Positions 1 to 9,122 are shown, numbered from the stretch's first letter. The stretch is 64,000 nucleotides of DNA from Aquibacillus halophilus (GCF_009649745.1 NZ_WJNG01000011.1:162091-226090); one strand, 5' to 3'. The notes: generated from the letters alone by a model not told the origin. Made by a program: numbers and translations.

Positions 1-411
1 CGGACGAATCGTACAGAAATTATGTTTGGTAATCCTGGGTTCACCTACACTTATTCAATGCATACCCATTGTTTATTTAATGTAGTAAGTGGTGAAAAGG
101 ATAACCCCGAAGCGGTATTAATACGAGCAATAGAACCTTATTTCAATAAAGAACTTATGGAAACAAGAAGACCAAATATAAAAAATGAAAAACAGATAAC
201 CAACGGCCCAGGTAAACTTACTAAAGCCTTAGGAATCAATATGAACGACTATGGACACTTACTAACCCAAAAGCCGTTATGGATCAGTGATAGTCCACTT
301 TCTTCCTTTAGTATTTCATCAGGACCCCGTATTGGCATTGAAAATTCAGGTGAAGCAAAGCACTACCCTTGGAGATATTGGATTACAGGTAATAACTATT
401 TATCTAGATGA
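1..411 (+). CDS. DNA-3-methyladenine glycosylase (AAG/MPG family), 3' part
   Basis: The reading frame is open from base 1, so the gene starts upstream of the window and only about 136 C-terminal residues are present. These carry features of the AAG/MPG family of base-excision repair enzymes, which remove alkylated purines: RTEIMFG followed by an aromatic stretch near residues 5-20, FNVVSGE, AVLIRAIEP (residues 36-44 of the part after the first Met) and the NGPGKLTKALGI signature. The fold is a single compact domain with no metal or cofactor motif. The stop is TGA at 409-411. A small YfhD-like gene follows about 100 bases downstream. Family assignment is from motif recognition; substrate range is inferred from the family. 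Confidence 0.85.
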   Translation, partial: RTNRTEIMFGNPGFTYTYSMHTHCLFNVVSGEKDNPEAVLIRAIEPYFNKELMETRRPNIKNEKQITNGPGKLTKALGINMNDYGHLLTQKPLWISDSPLSSFSISSGPRIGIENSGEAKHYPWRYWITGNNYLSR

Positions 412-514
412 CCTACAAAGTTATATATGCATACCCGTCGATTATTACTTACATACTATTAATGATTAATTAACCCTTCTTAAATTAGTAAAGGGAAAAG
501 AAAGGTGGCTATTC

Positions 515-661
515 ATGGATAAAAAGGATAAAAAGAGTCAAGTAAAAATTGAAAAAGCAGAAGATGTTGAATTTTCATATGAACTGGCAGATTCAGAAGA
601 CTTAGAAGCAGTAGAACGGATGAAAAAAGCAGATCAGCGCGCACAACAAAAATCAGAATAA
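515..661 (+). CDS. yfhD: Small YfhD-family protein (48 aa)
   Basis: A 48-residue, very charged protein starting at ATG 515, with a good ribosome binding site (AAGGTGG at 502-508) six bases upstream. The first 15 residues are lysine-rich. The centre reads DVEFSYELADSEDLEAV and is followed by a basic helix. That centre closely resembles the conserved core of YfhD, a small Bacillus protein of unknown function. No membrane segment or signal peptide is visible. A strong terminator follows directly, so it is probably its own transcript. The coding call is strong (start, binding site, terminator); the family name rests on remembered similarity and is less sure. Confidence 0.65.
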   Translation: MDKKDKKSQVKIEKAEDVEFSYELADSEDLEAVERMKKADQRAQQKSE

Positions 662-666
662 GTAGA

Positions 667-703
667 GAGCAAGTGCTTTTATAGGCACTTGCTCTAATTT
701 TTA
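667..703 (+). terminator. Rho-independent terminator after the YfhD-like gene
   Basis: A perfect 10-bp stem, GAGCAAGTGC (667-676) with GCACTTGCTC (685-694), has an 8-base loop and is followed by TAATTTTTA. It begins six bases after the stop codon at 661. Confidence 0.9.
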
Positions 704-930
704 CATTTATTTTACATTTTTTCAGATCCAATATTAGCCAACCATAGATTGCTCCTAAACTCAATATTGGCGTACTGTTTGACTCCCTGGAATCAAAATA
801 CAAAATAACCATTTTTTTTAATATTGTTAGAATTATTAACAAAACAGTAGCATTCTTTAAGCATTACCACCTTGTTACGCTTAATCAGCGCTGAGCAGGT
901 TTAATGCTTGTTAATGCTATTTAAACTGGT

Positions 931-959
931 TTGCGCTTTCTGCAAAGCAACACTATTAT
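931..959 (+). promoter_or_regulatory. Candidate SigA-type promoter of ectABC
   Basis: TTGCGC (931-936) and TATTAT (954-959) are separated by 17 bases, about 45 bases before the ectA coding region. This is the best promoter-like pair in the gap 704-1000. The rest of that gap shows no gene; it contains several short TTAATGCT/TTAAAC direct-repeat-like stretches (about 890-925) that could bind a regulator. Ectoine operons are normally induced by high osmolarity; nothing here proves the mechanism. Confidence 0.45.
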
Positions 960-1000
960 AATATAAGTACACATGAGCGAAAGATAAAAGTAAAAAGTAA

Positions 1001-1537
1001 TTGAAGGGAGAATTTACCATTAACAGTCAAATAGCAACTGTAACTGCCCCTACTGAGACGGTTTACTTTGAAAAGCCAAAGGTAGAAGATGGTGCAGCAA
1101 TGTGGGAATTAGTTAATAACTCAACACTTGATCAAAATTCAGCGTATAAGTATATTATGATGGCTGAGTACTTTAAGGAGACTTGTGTTGTAGCTAAAGA
1201 AGATGATAAATTAGTAGGATTTGTTACCGCCTTTATCCCTCCAGAACGCCAAGATGTGATTTTTATTTGGCAAGTTGGTGTTGATTCCTCTCAACGAGGA
1301 AAAGGAATTGCATCGAAACTTCTAAATGCACTAGTTCACAGAAGAGCTTGTGAAAACGTTCGTTTCATAGAAGCGACTGTTACCCCATCAAATAGTGCAT
1401 CTCAATCATTATTTCGTCGCCTAGCACGTGATTATGACACTAAGTGTGATGTTAGTGATCTTTTTGGCGAAGAATTATTCCCAACTGACGGACACGAACC
1501 AGAGCTTAACTTTAGGGTTGGTCCAATAAATAGATAA
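1001..1537 (+). CDS. ectA: L-2,4-diaminobutyrate N-gamma-acetyltransferase EctA
   Basis: Second step of ectoine synthesis: it transfers acetyl from acetyl-CoA to the gamma amino group of L-2,4-diaminobutyrate. The protein is one GNAT domain. The acetyl-CoA loop QRGKGIA lies at residues 98-104, with VGV before it, and EctA-typical stretches FEKPKVEDGAAMWEL and FIWQVGVDSS are present. The frame opens at TTG 1001 directly after an in-frame TAA (998-1000). However, the ribosome binding site AAGGGAG (1004-1010) lies downstream of that TTG and is ideally spaced (8 bases) for an ATT codon at 1019, so the real start may be AUU at 1019, giving 172 residues. It is the first gene of ectABC, with ectB 89 bases downstream. 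Confidence 0.95.
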   Translation: MKGEFTINSQIATVTAPTETVYFEKPKVEDGAAMWELVNNSTLDQNSAYKYIMMAEYFKETCVVAKEDDKLVGFVTAFIPPERQDVIFIWQVGVDSSQRGKGIASKLLNALVHRRACENVRFIEATVTPSNSASQSLFRRLARDYDTKCDVSDLFGEELFPTDGHEPELNFRVGPINR

Positions 1538-1577
1538 AATAATTGTTTTGTTTTTAAAATCAAAATAAATCGTATCA

Positions 1578-1607
1578 TTGACATACCATTTTCAGGGTAT
1601 GTATCAA
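1578..1607 (+). other. Hairpin between ectA and ectB
   Basis: ACATACC (1581-1587) pairs with GGTATGT (1596-1602), extended by flanking TTG/CAA, just before the ectB ribosome binding site. There is no T-run, so it is more likely an mRNA stability or processing hairpin than a terminator. The left arm also spells a consensus -35 (TTGACA, 1578-1583), but no good -10 follows. Confidence 0.4.
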
Positions 1608-1626
1608 CTTAAGGAGGACAATAAAA

Positions 1627-2898
1627 GTGAACGAAGATATGAATATTTTTAATACGTTAGAATCAGAAGTACGCAGCTATGTACGTAGTTTTCCCACCAT
1701 TTTCACAAAAGCTAAAGGTTACAAAATGTGGGATAAAGCCGGGAAAGAATATTTAGACTTTTTCGCTGGTGCTGGCGCTCTTAACTATGGCCATAATCAT
1801 CCAAAAATGAAAGAAAAACTAATTGAGTATATTACGAGCGACGGTATCACTCACTCTTTAGATATGGCATCAACAGCTAAAGCTGAATTTTTAAATAAGT
1901 TCAACGACGTTATTCTGAAACCTCGTGAACTTGATTATAAAATAATGTTCCCTGGACCGACTGGGACAAACACAGTGGAAAGTGCACTTAAATTGGCTCG
2001 TAAAGTAACAGGACGTACAGATATTATTAGCTTCACAAATGGATTTCACGGTATGACTATTGGTTCTCTTTCGGTAACTGGAAACTCGATGAAACGTAAA
2101 GGTGCAGGAATTCCATTACAAAACGTGGTTACCTTTCCATATGACAATTATGTAGATGATCAAAACTCACTTGACTATCTGGAACGCTTTTTAGAAGATA
2201 GTGGTAGTGGCGTAGCTATACCGGCAGCCATGATATTAGAAACCGTTCAAGGTGAGGGTGGAATTAACGCTGCTAGCCCTGAATGGTTGAAAAAAATAGA
2301 AAGTATTTGTAAACGATGGGGAATCTTGTTAATTGTAGACGATGTTCAAGCTGGTGTAGGTCGTACTGGTACGTTCTTCAGCTTCGAAACTGCAGGAATC
2401 AAGCCAGATATTGTTTGCCTATCTAAATCATTAAGTGGCTATGGCTTACCATTTGCTGTCACACTAATTCGTCCAGATATTGATAAATTCGCTCCTGGTG
2501 AGCATAATGGTACTTTCCGTGGAAACAACCATGCATTTGTAACAGCAACTGCAGCTTTAGACTTTTGGAAAGATGATACGTTCGAAAAAGAAATTAAAGT
2601 TAAATCAGAAATGATTTATAGCTTCCTTCAAAAACTTGTTGACACCTATCCAGAACTAAAAGGTGAAGTAAGAGGCCGTGGATTTATGGTAGGTATAGCA
2701 TCAGAGGTTGATGGACTTTCTAATAAGATAGCTGCTAAAGCATTTGAAAATGGCTTAATCATGGAAACCTCTGGACCAAAAGATGAAGTGTTTAAATTGT
2801 TCCCACCTCTTACTATTGATGAACAAGGTCTGAAGCAAGGCTTTGAAGTAATAGAAAATAGCATTAGAAGTATCGTGAAAGAGCCTGTAACTATTTAA
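1627..2898 (+). CDS. ectB: Diaminobutyrate-2-oxoglutarate transaminase EctB
   Basis: First committed step of ectoine synthesis: it converts aspartate beta-semialdehyde and glutamate into L-2,4-diaminobutyrate and 2-oxoglutarate. It is a class III (fold type I) PLP aminotransferase of 423 residues, the normal EctB length. PLP phosphate-binding residues are in [13 protein letters not shown] (about 110-122), the PLP-ring aspartate in IVDDVQAG (about 238), and the Schiff-base lysine in SKSLSGYG (K267). The start is GTG 1627 with AAGGAGG at 1611-1617, spacing 9. It lies between ectA and ectC in one operon, with only small spacers. Confidence 0.97.
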   Translation: MNEDMNIFNTLESEVRSYVRSFPTIFTKAKGYKMWDKAGKEYLDFFAGAGALNYGHNHPKMKEKLIEYITSDGITHSLDMASTAKAEFLNKFNDVILKPRELDYKIMFPGPTGTNTVESALKLARKVTGRTDIISFTNGFHGMTIGSLSVTGNSMKRKGAGIPLQNVVTFPYDNYVDDQNSLDYLERFLEDSGSGVAIPAAMILETVQGEGGINAASPEWLKKIESICKRWGILLIVDDVQAGVGRTGTFFSFETAGIKPDIVCLSKSLSGYGLPFAVTLIRPDIDKFAPGEHNGTFRGNNHAFVTATAALDFWKDDTFEKEIKVKSEMIYSFLQKLVDTYPELKGEVRGRGFMVGIASEVDGLSNKIAAKAFENGLIMETSGPKDEVFKLFPPLTIDEQGLKQGFEVIENSIRSIVKEPVTI

Positions 2899-2968
2899 AT
2901 TAGGATAAAACATAGGAAATATCGTAAAATAAGCAGTAATTATTTAAGCAAACAGGAGGAATTAATTA

Positions 2969-3355
2969 ATGAAAGTAGTATCACTAAAAGACGTAGAAGG
3001 AACGAAACATGAAGTAGATGGTGGTAACTGGGTATCTAAACGCCTACTTCTTAAGAAAGACGGAATGGGATATACCGTAAATTATACAACTATTAAGCCA
3101 GGTACAGAAACACATATTTGGTATCAAAATCACTTAGAGTCCGTTTTCCTTACTGAAGGTGAAGGTGAAGTTGTCACACTTAGCGATAATAAAGTTTGGC
3201 CTATAAAAAAAGATGACCTTTACGTATTAGATAAGCATGATGAGCACTTACTACGTACTAAAAATGGAATGAGTATGGTTTGTGTATTCAACCCACCATT
3301 GACAGGTAATGAAGTACATGATGAAAATGGTGTGTATCCGGTAGATGAAGGTTAA
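2969..3355 (+). CDS. ectC: L-ectoine synthase EctC
   Basis: Last step of ectoine synthesis: it cyclises N-gamma-acetyl-diaminobutyrate with loss of water. The protein is a 128-residue cupin, the usual EctC size. Family stretches visible are [17 protein letters not shown] near residues 20-34, the cupin core with [16 protein letters not shown] (about 46-61), GEGEVV, and DKHDEHLLR (about 90-98). The start is ATG 2969 after AGGAGG. It is the last gene of the operon and is followed within 10 bases by a strong terminator. No ectD (ectoine hydroxylase) follows, so hydroxyectoine would need a gene elsewhere. Confidence 0.97.
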   Translation: MKVVSLKDVEGTKHEVDGGNWVSKRLLLKKDGMGYTVNYTTIKPGTETHIWYQNHLESVFLTEGEGEVVTLSDNKVWPIKKDDLYVLDKHDEHLLRTKNGMSMVCVFNPPLTGNEVHDENGVYPVDEG

Positions 3356-3362
3356 GAATTCT

Positions 3363-3393
3363 AACCCCCTCAACATATTTGTTGAGGGGGTTT
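3363..3393 (+). terminator. Terminator of the ectABC operon
   Basis: A perfect 13-bp stem (3363-3375 with 3380-3392), with a CCCCCTC core and a 4-base loop, ends in TTT. It lies just after the ectC stop. Confidence 0.92.
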
Positions 3394-3865
3394 ACTAATG
3401 AGCTGCGAAGTTTTAGACCATATTGAAAACCAACAAGATGAAAGTAACCTAAAAGCTACTAAGAATTCCACTTACTAACCTTCCAATACCTCTTACTATC
3501 CATACAATAAGTACTATACGGAAATAAAATAATCACAGGTATCCAATAATAAAAAAGTTCTATGATATTACTTTTATCATTTTTCCTCGGCTGTTTTCTC
3601 TTATCCAGAATCATCCCTCCATTTTTATAAACTTGCTTGTTTTTTTAAAAAGGTATAGTCTAAAAAATATGTTAACATAAATTTCCATAAAAAATTCTAC
3701 TCATAAACATTCAGATAGCAATAGTCATGATAACAATTGTAAATAAACCTATTTAACTTCATCCCTAGGAGTTTGTATTGTTCCGTTTTCAAAAAAATAT
3801 CAACAAAAAAATTGTGATCTCTAGTAAGAAGATCATAGCAGTTTGTGGGTTTTTATTATCCATTA
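3394..3865. other. Gap without a recognised gene
   Basis: About 470 AT-rich bases between the ectC terminator and the mscL terminator. Only a 26-codon open frame (3398-3478) was found; its only ribosome binding site is the terminator stem itself, so it was not called. No RNA gene, repeat or regulatory site was recognised. Confidence 0.5.
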
Positions 3866-3906
3866 CATATCAAGCCTAGCGTTATATATACGCTAGGCTT
3901 GATATG
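3866..3906. terminator. Bidirectional terminator between ectC and mscL
   Basis: A perfect 16-bp inverted repeat (3866-3881 with 3891-3906), core CAAGCCTAGCG, with a 9-base AT loop, lies 4 bases beyond the mscL stop. The plus-strand side is followed by a T-rich stretch; the minus-strand side is less T-rich. Confidence 0.8.
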
Positions 3907-3909
3907 GAT

Positions 3910-4452
3910 TTATTTTATTTTCAATCGTAGATTGGATTTATGTTTAGGTTTCTGCCTCTGATCTTGAAATTCTTCTAAATCGGATGAACAGTTTGGACAT
4001 CGGATAGCTTGTGAGGGAATGGACATACGACAAAACCGGCACTCCTTTTTTGTCATCGAATCAACAGGATGCTGATCCGGTCTTTTCCAGCGATTCATCT
4101 GTCTTATCATTAAGAATATAACAAAAACAACAAGCATAAACCTAATAAATGATGTAATAAACAAGCCATAATTTATGGTAGCAGCTCCTGCTTCTTGTGC
4201 CTCTTTCAAGGAACTATAATGCGTCCCGCCAAGAACAATAAAGAGGTTAGAGAAGTTCATTTTGTGTAATAACAAGCCTATTGGTGGAAGAAGCACATCA
4301 GAGACAAAGGAATCAATAAGTCCACTAAAGGCTGCACCTAAAACCAAGCCAATCCCCATATCAGCCGCGCTTCCTTTTAAAACAAATTGACGGAATTCTT
4401 TCATTAACCCGATCTTTACCAGCTCCTTTGGTAGAGTGATCTCTACCGACAA
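3910..4452 (-). CDS. mscL: Large-conductance mechanosensitive channel MscL with C-terminal zinc ribbon
   Basis: A pressure-release channel in the cytoplasmic membrane that opens on hypo-osmotic shock. Visible features are an amphipathic MKEFRQFVLKG start, TM1 (about residues 33-58, including DMGIGLVLGAAFSGLIDS and LLPPIGLLL), a periplasmic loop with TINYGLF, TM2 (about 98-117) and a C-terminal CxxC-x10-CxxC zinc ribbon (C138, C141, C152, C155). The frame allows TTG 4452, with GGAG five bases upstream; classical MscL proteins begin at the internal ATG at 4404, which would give about 164 residues. Its position next to ectABC suits osmotic control: ectoine raises turgor and MscL relieves it. The zinc ribbon is an addition to the core channel. 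Confidence 0.9.
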   Translation of the reverse strand: MSVEITLPKELVKIGLMKEFRQFVLKGSAADMGIGLVLGAAFSGLIDSFVSDVLLPPIGLLLHKMNFSNLFIVLGGTHYSSLKEAQEAGAATINYGLFITSFIRFMLVVFVIFLMIRQMNRWKRPDQHPVDSMTKKECRFCRMSIPSQAIRCPNCSSDLEEFQDQRQKPKHKSNLRLKIK

Positions 4453-4690
4453 TCAATCTCCAATTGTAGTATAAACTAACTAAGATTAAGTTTCTTAACC
4501 TTCATTTAAGTCAGGTGTCTGATGAAGATTTACTAACCAAAAAATTGGTCTGCTCTATACTATGAATCGACTAGACAGGCTATGCTTTTGTTTTTAAAAA
4601 AGTTATCTCTTTTTTCCATGGTGAAGATAAATTATAATTACTTAGATGGAAATAATAAAATAATTACGATTTAATCAGGGAGTGTTAAAT

Positions 4691-5122
4691 TTGAAAAAGA
4701 ACGTTGATGACTATTTACAAGAGGGTATCTATGGAACTAAGGAAATCAATCCTGCTGAACGAAAACTTTTTTTAGGCACATATAGAGAACGGGTTATTCT
4801 TGTACTAACCAAAGCACAAGTAATTCAATCTAAAGGAATTTCTGAGCTTGACCAGGCAATGAAAGCAAACCCTGAAGCTAAACTACTTTTGAACGGAAAT
4901 GTTAACATACGTTTTTTTAAACCTTATAAAAAAGTGGCTTCTAAACACTCTATTAACTATACATCTGTTAAAAACAAGGAAGCAAAATCAGATTTTGGTA
5001 TTGTGTTAACTCTTAATTATGCAATTGATAAAGAGGATATTTTTGTAGAAGAAAAGAATGAAACGAAAGAAGAAAAACCTAAAAAGACCTCACTATTAAA
5101 AAGGCTATTCGGAAAAAAGTAA
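4691..5122 (+). CDS. yueI: YueI-family protein (DUF1694)
   Basis: A soluble protein of 143 residues. It has the YueI/DUF1694 N-terminus KNVDDYLQEGIYG, then PAERKLFLGTYRERV and LTKAQV, a central alpha/beta domain and a charged lysine/glutamate-rich tail ending in a basic LLKRLFGKK. Function is unknown in the family. TTG 4691 is preferred over GTG 4682: the ribosome binding site AGGGAG (4677-4682) is 8 bases before the TTG and overlaps the GTG. It stands alone, between the divergent mscL and a convergent aminotransferase gene. Confidence 0.85.
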   Translation: MKKNVDDYLQEGIYGTKEINPAERKLFLGTYRERVILVLTKAQVIQSKGISELDQAMKANPEAKLLLNGNVNIRFFKPYKKVASKHSINYTSVKNKEAKSDFGIVLTLNYAIDKEDIFVEEKNETKEEKPKKTSLLKRLFGKK

Positions 5123-5427
5123 AGCGGTTTTTTATGGCCTTACAAAGTTAGAACCATCCAGATGGAAGCTTTTGTTACTAATTTAGAGGTTCGTTTACTT
5201 CATACATATGAGAGCACCATTCTTAGTTTATCTGCTGCATGACCCCTCACCCAAGAAGTCCTTCAGAAAACGATGGCGTTTTTTTAACTACAGAGACTCA
5301 ATGGTTAGAAACTTATGAGCAGTTTCAGCTGCTTGGAGTCCAAATAAAACTATGTTAATTTTCTTGTTGCAAAGAACATGCTACAAAATCCATCACAAAT
5401 TCCAATAATAAAGCTATTGCAAAAAAA
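5123..5427. other. Gap without a recognised gene
   Basis: About 300 bases between yueI and the shared terminator. Short open frames occur (for example from ATG 5162, 26 codons) but none has a ribosome binding site or recognisable sequence. No RNA gene or repeat was seen. Confidence 0.5.
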
Positions 5428-5470
5428 GCAAAAAAAGATCAACTGCAATTTGCAGTTGATCTTTTTTTGC
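5428..5470. terminator. Bidirectional terminator between yueI and the aminotransferase gene
   Basis: A perfect 21-bp palindrome, with arms 5428-5448 and 5450-5470 and a GATCAACTGC core flanked by seven A and seven T, works in either direction. Its right end touches the stop codon of the minus-strand gene. Confidence 0.9.
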
Positions 5471-6663
5471 TAACCTATACTTTCAAATTGTTTCTCATTA
5501 ATGACAGTAACTAATCGTTCCATGCCAATCTTAATTTGATCTGGAGGAGCATTTGTGAAATTTAGCCTCATTGTATTTTCCTGTGGGTTAGATACATAAA
5601 AAGGTGCACCTGGTACGTAAGCCACACCCTCTTTTACAGCAGTAGCTAAAAGATCTGTCGTATTCACATAGGATGGCATATTAACCCAGAAGAACATCCC
5701 ACCCTTTGGTATTTGATAAGATAATTGATCACTTTTGACGCTGTCTAGTATATCTCTCATTACTTCCATTCTACCTAAATAGGTCTTTCTTATTATCTGA
5801 ATATGTCCATCAAGGTCAAAATCATCCAATAAATGAATTAGTGCATGCTGACTAATTGAATTGGTATGCAGATCAGTTGCCTGCTTCGCTTGTGCCATTA
5901 AACGAATAATTTGATGAGGTCCTACAATCCAACCTATCCTCATTGCTGGAACAACCGTTTTTGAAAAAGTACTTGTGTACATAACAAATTGATTATTGTC
6001 CATCGAAGCGATAGATGGAGGGGATACTTGATTATCAAATTGGATATCACCATATGGATCATCCTCAAAAATAACAACATGATATTTCTGGGCAAGCTCC
6101 AATAACTTCTTTCTTCGTTCCAAAGACCAAACCTTACCTCCAGGATTGGAATAAGTTGGCACAACATAAATACACTTTGGTTTTAGTCGGTTTATTTTAT
6201 CCTCCAAGTCCTCTTCTATCATCCCATCTTCATCAGAATCAACTGGAACAATTGTAGTTTCATAAGAGTCAAAGACTTGTAGTGCTGCCAAGTATGTTGG
6301 GTTCTCGGTTAGAATAATATCACCCGGATTGAACATAATTTTAGCAAACAGATCAATCGCTTGCTGTGAACCCGACGTAACCAAGATGTCCTCAGACTTT
6401 CTGTATAAACCTTTTTGAGCCATTCTAACAGATAACCGCTCCCGAAGTTCTCTTACCCCTTCTGTTTCTCCATATTGAAGTACTTTATTTCCAGATGTAA
6501 TAGCCTTATCGAAGGCCTGACGGATAGCTTCTACTGGAAATAAGCTTTCATCTGGTAAACCCCCAGCAAAAGAAATAACATTACCCTGGTTTACAACTTT
6601 TAAAATATCACGAACAGCTGATGACTTCATGTAACGAACTCGCTGTGAAAAACCATATCTCAT
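5470..6663 (-). CDS. Class I PLP-dependent aminotransferase (2-aminoadipate/LysN-like)
   Basis: A fold type I aminotransferase of 397 residues, of the group related to 2-aminoadipate transaminase and to the catalytic half of MocR regulators. Visible features are the ISFAGGLPDESLFP entry loop, LQYGETEG, the PLP-binding SGSQQAIDL, the NPTYLAAL tyrosine, the VPTYSNPGG asparagine, FEDDPYGD and the Schiff-base lysine in STFSKTVVPAMRIGW (residue 235). There is no N-terminal winged helix, so it is an enzyme and not a MocR regulator. ATG 6663 is chosen because AAGGTGG lies 8 bases upstream; the longer GTG 6675 start overlaps that site. It lies beside a cystine-type ABC importer on the same strand, which suggests sulfur or branched amino acid metabolism, but the substrate is not determined. 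Confidence 0.85.
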   Translation of the reverse strand: MRYGFSQRVRYMKSSAVRDILKVVNQGNVISFAGGLPDESLFPVEAIRQAFDKAITSGNKVLQYGETEGVRELRERLSVRMAQKGLYRKSEDILVTSGSQQAIDLFAKIMFNPGDIILTENPTYLAALQVFDSYETTIVPVDSDEDGMIEEDLEDKINRLKPKCIYVVPTYSNPGGKVWSLERRKKLLELAQKYHVVIFEDDPYGDIQFDNQVSPPSIASMDNNQFVMYTSTFSKTVVPAMRIGWIVGPHQIIRLMAQAKQATDLHTNSISQHALIHLLDDFDLDGHIQIIRKTYLGRMEVMRDILDSVKSDQLSYQIPKGGMFFWVNMPSYVNTTDLLATAVKEGVAYVPGAPFYVSNPQENTMRLNFTNAPPDQIKIGMERLVTVINEKQFESIG

Positions 6664-6804
6664 GGTGTGTCCCACCTTCTATTTTCATTTAGTTTTAATA
6701 TTAAGAAAAGTCAGTCTTTTTTGTTTTTAAATGTTTATATATTATAACATTATTGAGTAACATTACAAGGGCATTTATAATAGATATCGTATAAATAAAC
6801 AATA

Positions 6805-6835
6805 GTCGCTAATCCGTACAAATGAGATTAGCGAC
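6805..6835 (-). terminator. Terminator of the cystine-type ABC operon
   Basis: A stem of GTCGCTAATC (6805-6814) with GATTAGCGAC (6826-6835) starts 5 bases after the ATPase stop on the minus strand and is followed by AT-rich sequence. Confidence 0.75.
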
Positions 6836-6839
6836 ACAC

Positions 6840-7589
6840 TTATTCTGGGTTCAATATTCGTTTCAAAAACTGTTGTGTTCTCTCTTTTTGAGGCGACCTT
6901 AAGACTGCCTCAGGAGGACCCTGTTCTACAATTTGACCTTCATCCATAAAGATAACTTGATCTGAAACTTGCTCTGCAAATTTCAATTCATGAGTTACAA
7001 TCGCCATTGTCCAACCCTCATTTGCTAAATCCTTAATAACTTTTAGTACTTCACCAACTAATTCGGGATCGAGTGCCGATGTTGGTTCATCAAACAACAT
7101 TAGTTGGGGCTTGATTGCTAGCGCTCTGGCTATCCCAACTCTCTGTTGCTGTCCACCTGAAAGCTGATGAGGATATAGATTCATTTTGTCACCCAAACCA
7201 ACTTTATTTAGAATGTTTTCAGCTAATTCTATCACTTCGCTTTTTGGCCTCTTCTGAACAATTAAAGGTCCTTCGGTTACATTTTCCAATGCAGTTTTAT
7301 GAGGGAACAAATTATATGACTGAAAAACCATCCCTGATTTACGGCGAAGTTCAGTGATCTCTTTTTTCCTCATTGGCTTATCAAAGTTAACTTTAAACCC
7401 ATCATCAAAGGTAAATTCCCCTTTGTTTGGGACCTCTAATACATTTAAGCACCGAAGAAGTGTTGTTTTTCCAGAACCGGATGGACCAATTATCGCTAAT
7501 ATATTTCCCTCTTCAATATCTAGATTGATGTCTTTTAAAACTTCCAATTCTCCAAATGCTTTTGTTAGTCCTTTAACTGATAAAAACAC
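6840..7589 (-). CDS. tcyC: Amino acid (cystine-type) ABC importer, ATPase
   Basis: The energising subunit of a polar amino acid uptake system: Walker A GPSGSGKT (residues 35-42), Q-loop VFQSYNLFP (about 88-96), signature LSGGQQQR (143-150), Walker B LMLFDE (163-168) with the D-loop SALDPE, and a switch histidine in VTHE. Its length of 249 is standard. The start is GTG 7589 with AAAGGAGG ten bases upstream. It is the last gene of the binding protein - permease - ATPase operon (9122 to 6840). The cystine assignment comes from the adjoining binding protein, not from the ATPase itself. Confidence 0.85.
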   Translation of the reverse strand: MFLSVKGLTKAFGELEVLKDINLDIEEGNILAIIGPSGSGKTTLLRCLNVLEVPNKGEFTFDDGFKVNFDKPMRKKEITELRRKSGMVFQSYNLFPHKTALENVTEGPLIVQKRPKSEVIELAENILNKVGLGDKMNLYPHQLSGGQQQRVGIARALAIKPQLMLFDEPTSALDPELVGEVLKVIKDLANEGWTMAIVTHELKFAEQVSDQVIFMDEGQIVEQGPPEAVLRSPQKERTQQFLKRILNPE

Positions 7590-7609
7590 TTACATTCCCC
7601 CTCCTTTCA

Positions 7610-8320
7610 CTATCGAGCAATATGTCGTTCTAACCGTGCCTCAACTCTATCCTGAATGATTGAAAGCACAAAACAGATGATCCAATATAATATTGCCGCT
7701 TCTATATATAGCAACATAAAGTCATAGGTCCTTGCTGCGATTTCTTGAGCCTTCCTAAATAACTCAGTGACCAGAATTAAAGATGCTAGCGAAGTATCTT
7801 TTACTAAGCTAATAAATGTATTGGATAGCGGGGGAATGGACACTCTAGTAGCTTGAGGTAAAATGATACGTCTCAAAGCTTGGCTATAGCTCATGCCAAT
7901 CGTTTGTGACGCTTCCCACTGCCCCTTTGGAATTGACAAAATAGAAGCTCGAATAATCTCCGATGCATATGCTCCTACATTTAGGGAGAAAGCAATGATA
8001 GCACTAGGAAATGGGTCAATCGTTAATCCGATACTCCCCAATCCATAGAATATAATTGAAAGTTGAACGAGTAAAGGAGTCCCACGGATTGCTGAAACGA
8101 AAGCCCTAGCAGGAAACGTAAAATATTTACGGTTAGAAAGGCGCATAATTGCTATAATTAAGGCTATAGATAAACCTAAAACAAATGAAATTAAAGTAAG
8201 AGGAATCGTATATTTGATTCCTCCTTGGATCATTGGCCAAAGGGAGTTTTGGAACAACTCCCACCCTCCCATATCAGCCGATATTGTCAATAGAATATTA
8301 CTTTGAAACATCTTCGCCAA
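7610..8320 (-). CDS. tcyB: Amino acid (cystine-type) ABC importer, permease
   Basis: A HisM-type membrane subunit of 236 residues. About five membrane helices are visible (for example [20 protein letters not shown] near 35-54). The RGTPLLVQL motif is typical of polar amino acid permeases, and the EAA loop [20 protein letters not shown] contacts the ATPase. The frame starts at TTG 8320, overlapping the binding-protein gene by 23 bases; ATG 8311 is an alternative. Neither has a strong ribosome binding site, so translation is probably coupled to the gene upstream. Confidence 0.85.
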   Translation of the reverse strand: MAKMFQSNILLTISADMGGWELFQNSLWPMIQGGIKYTIPLTLISFVLGLSIALIIAIMRLSNRKYFTFPARAFVSAIRGTPLLVQLSIIFYGLGSIGLTIDPFPSAIIAFSLNVGAYASEIIRASILSIPKGQWEASQTIGMSYSQALRRIILPQATRVSIPPLSNTFISLVKDTSLASLILVTELFRKAQEIAARTYDFMLLYIEAAILYWIICFVLSIIQDRVEARLERHIAR

Positions 8321-9122
8321 ACCATTTCTCTGAAATTTCTGCTAATGTTCCATCTTCTTTCATTGCTTCAAGTTGCTCATTAACTGCTTCAACCAACTCT
8401 TCATTTCCTTTTCTAAATGCGAAAGCTGTTTCTGATGCGTCTTCTTCACGTGCAGCAATTTTAATACCTGAATCTGGTTGTTGGTTGATGTAATCCAACA
8501 CTGCTAACCTGTCATTTACCGTAACTTCCACACGACCTTGTTTAATTAATTCAATAGATTGAGCTAAACCTTCTACTTGCACTAGTTCCGCACCATTTTC
8601 TTCCGCGATAGCAGCAAAATTACTTGTTAATGATTGTGCGGATTGCTTTCCTTCTAAATCCTCAAACGAGGTAATTTCTGTATCATCCTCAGGTACTACG
8701 ATAACAGCAGATGAAACTGTATAAGGTACTGAGAAATCATAGTTTTCAAGACGATCAGCATTAATACCCACTTGATTAGCAATTACATCAAAACGGGCCG
8801 AGTTTAAGCCAGCAAACATTGAATCCCACTGCGTTTCTTGGAAATCTACTTCCACGCCCATCCGATCTGCGACTTCTCTCATCACTTCTACATCATAACC
8901 AGTTAGTTCATCTTCTTCATTATGAAAAGTGAATGGGGCATAAGTACCTTCTGTTCCTACTGAAATAACCCCTTCATTTATAATTTGCTCATAAAGAGTT
9001 TCTTCTGTTTCTTCATTATTTTCCCCATTAGCGTTTGACGAAGAATCTTCACCTTCATTTGTTCCACAAGCTGCTAAAACTAAAATAAGCCCAAACACTA
9101 TTATCCAAAATCCTTTTTTCAT
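8298..9122 (-). CDS. tcyA: Amino acid (cystine-type) ABC importer, lipoprotein binding subunit
   Basis: An extracellular substrate-binding lipoprotein of 274 residues. It has a signal peptide with lipobox LVLAAC, a low-complexity acidic linker, and then a family 3 solute-binding domain (SBP_bac_3) with [39 protein letters not shown] and [13 protein letters not shown]. The NQVGI and SLTSNF stretches match the cystine binding protein TcyA best, which is why cystine is proposed; other polar amino acids are not excluded. ATG 9122 is preferred, as GGGGG lies 8 bases upstream, over ATG 9128. First gene of the operon. Confidence 0.85.
   Translation of the reverse strand: MKKGFWIIVFGLILVLAACGTNEGEDSSSNANGENNEETEETLYEQIINEGVISVGTEGTYAPFTFHNEEDELTGYDVEVMREVADRMGVEVDFQETQWDSMFAGLNSARFDVIANQVGINADRLENYDFSVPYTVSSAVIVVPEDDTEITSFEDLEGKQSAQSLTSNFAAIAEENGAELVQVEGLAQSIELIKQGRVEVTVNDRLAVLDYINQQPDSGIKIAAREEDASETAFAFRKGNEELVEAVNEQLEAMKEDGTLAEISEKWFGEDVSK

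Noticed and set aside
513..842. 109-codon frame on the minus strand
   Set aside because: Opposite the well-supported YfhD-like gene and its terminator; composition is that of a reverse complement shadow.
3398..3478. 26-codon frame after ectC
   Set aside because: The only ribosome-binding sequence is the arm of the terminator hairpin, and the peptide resembles nothing known.
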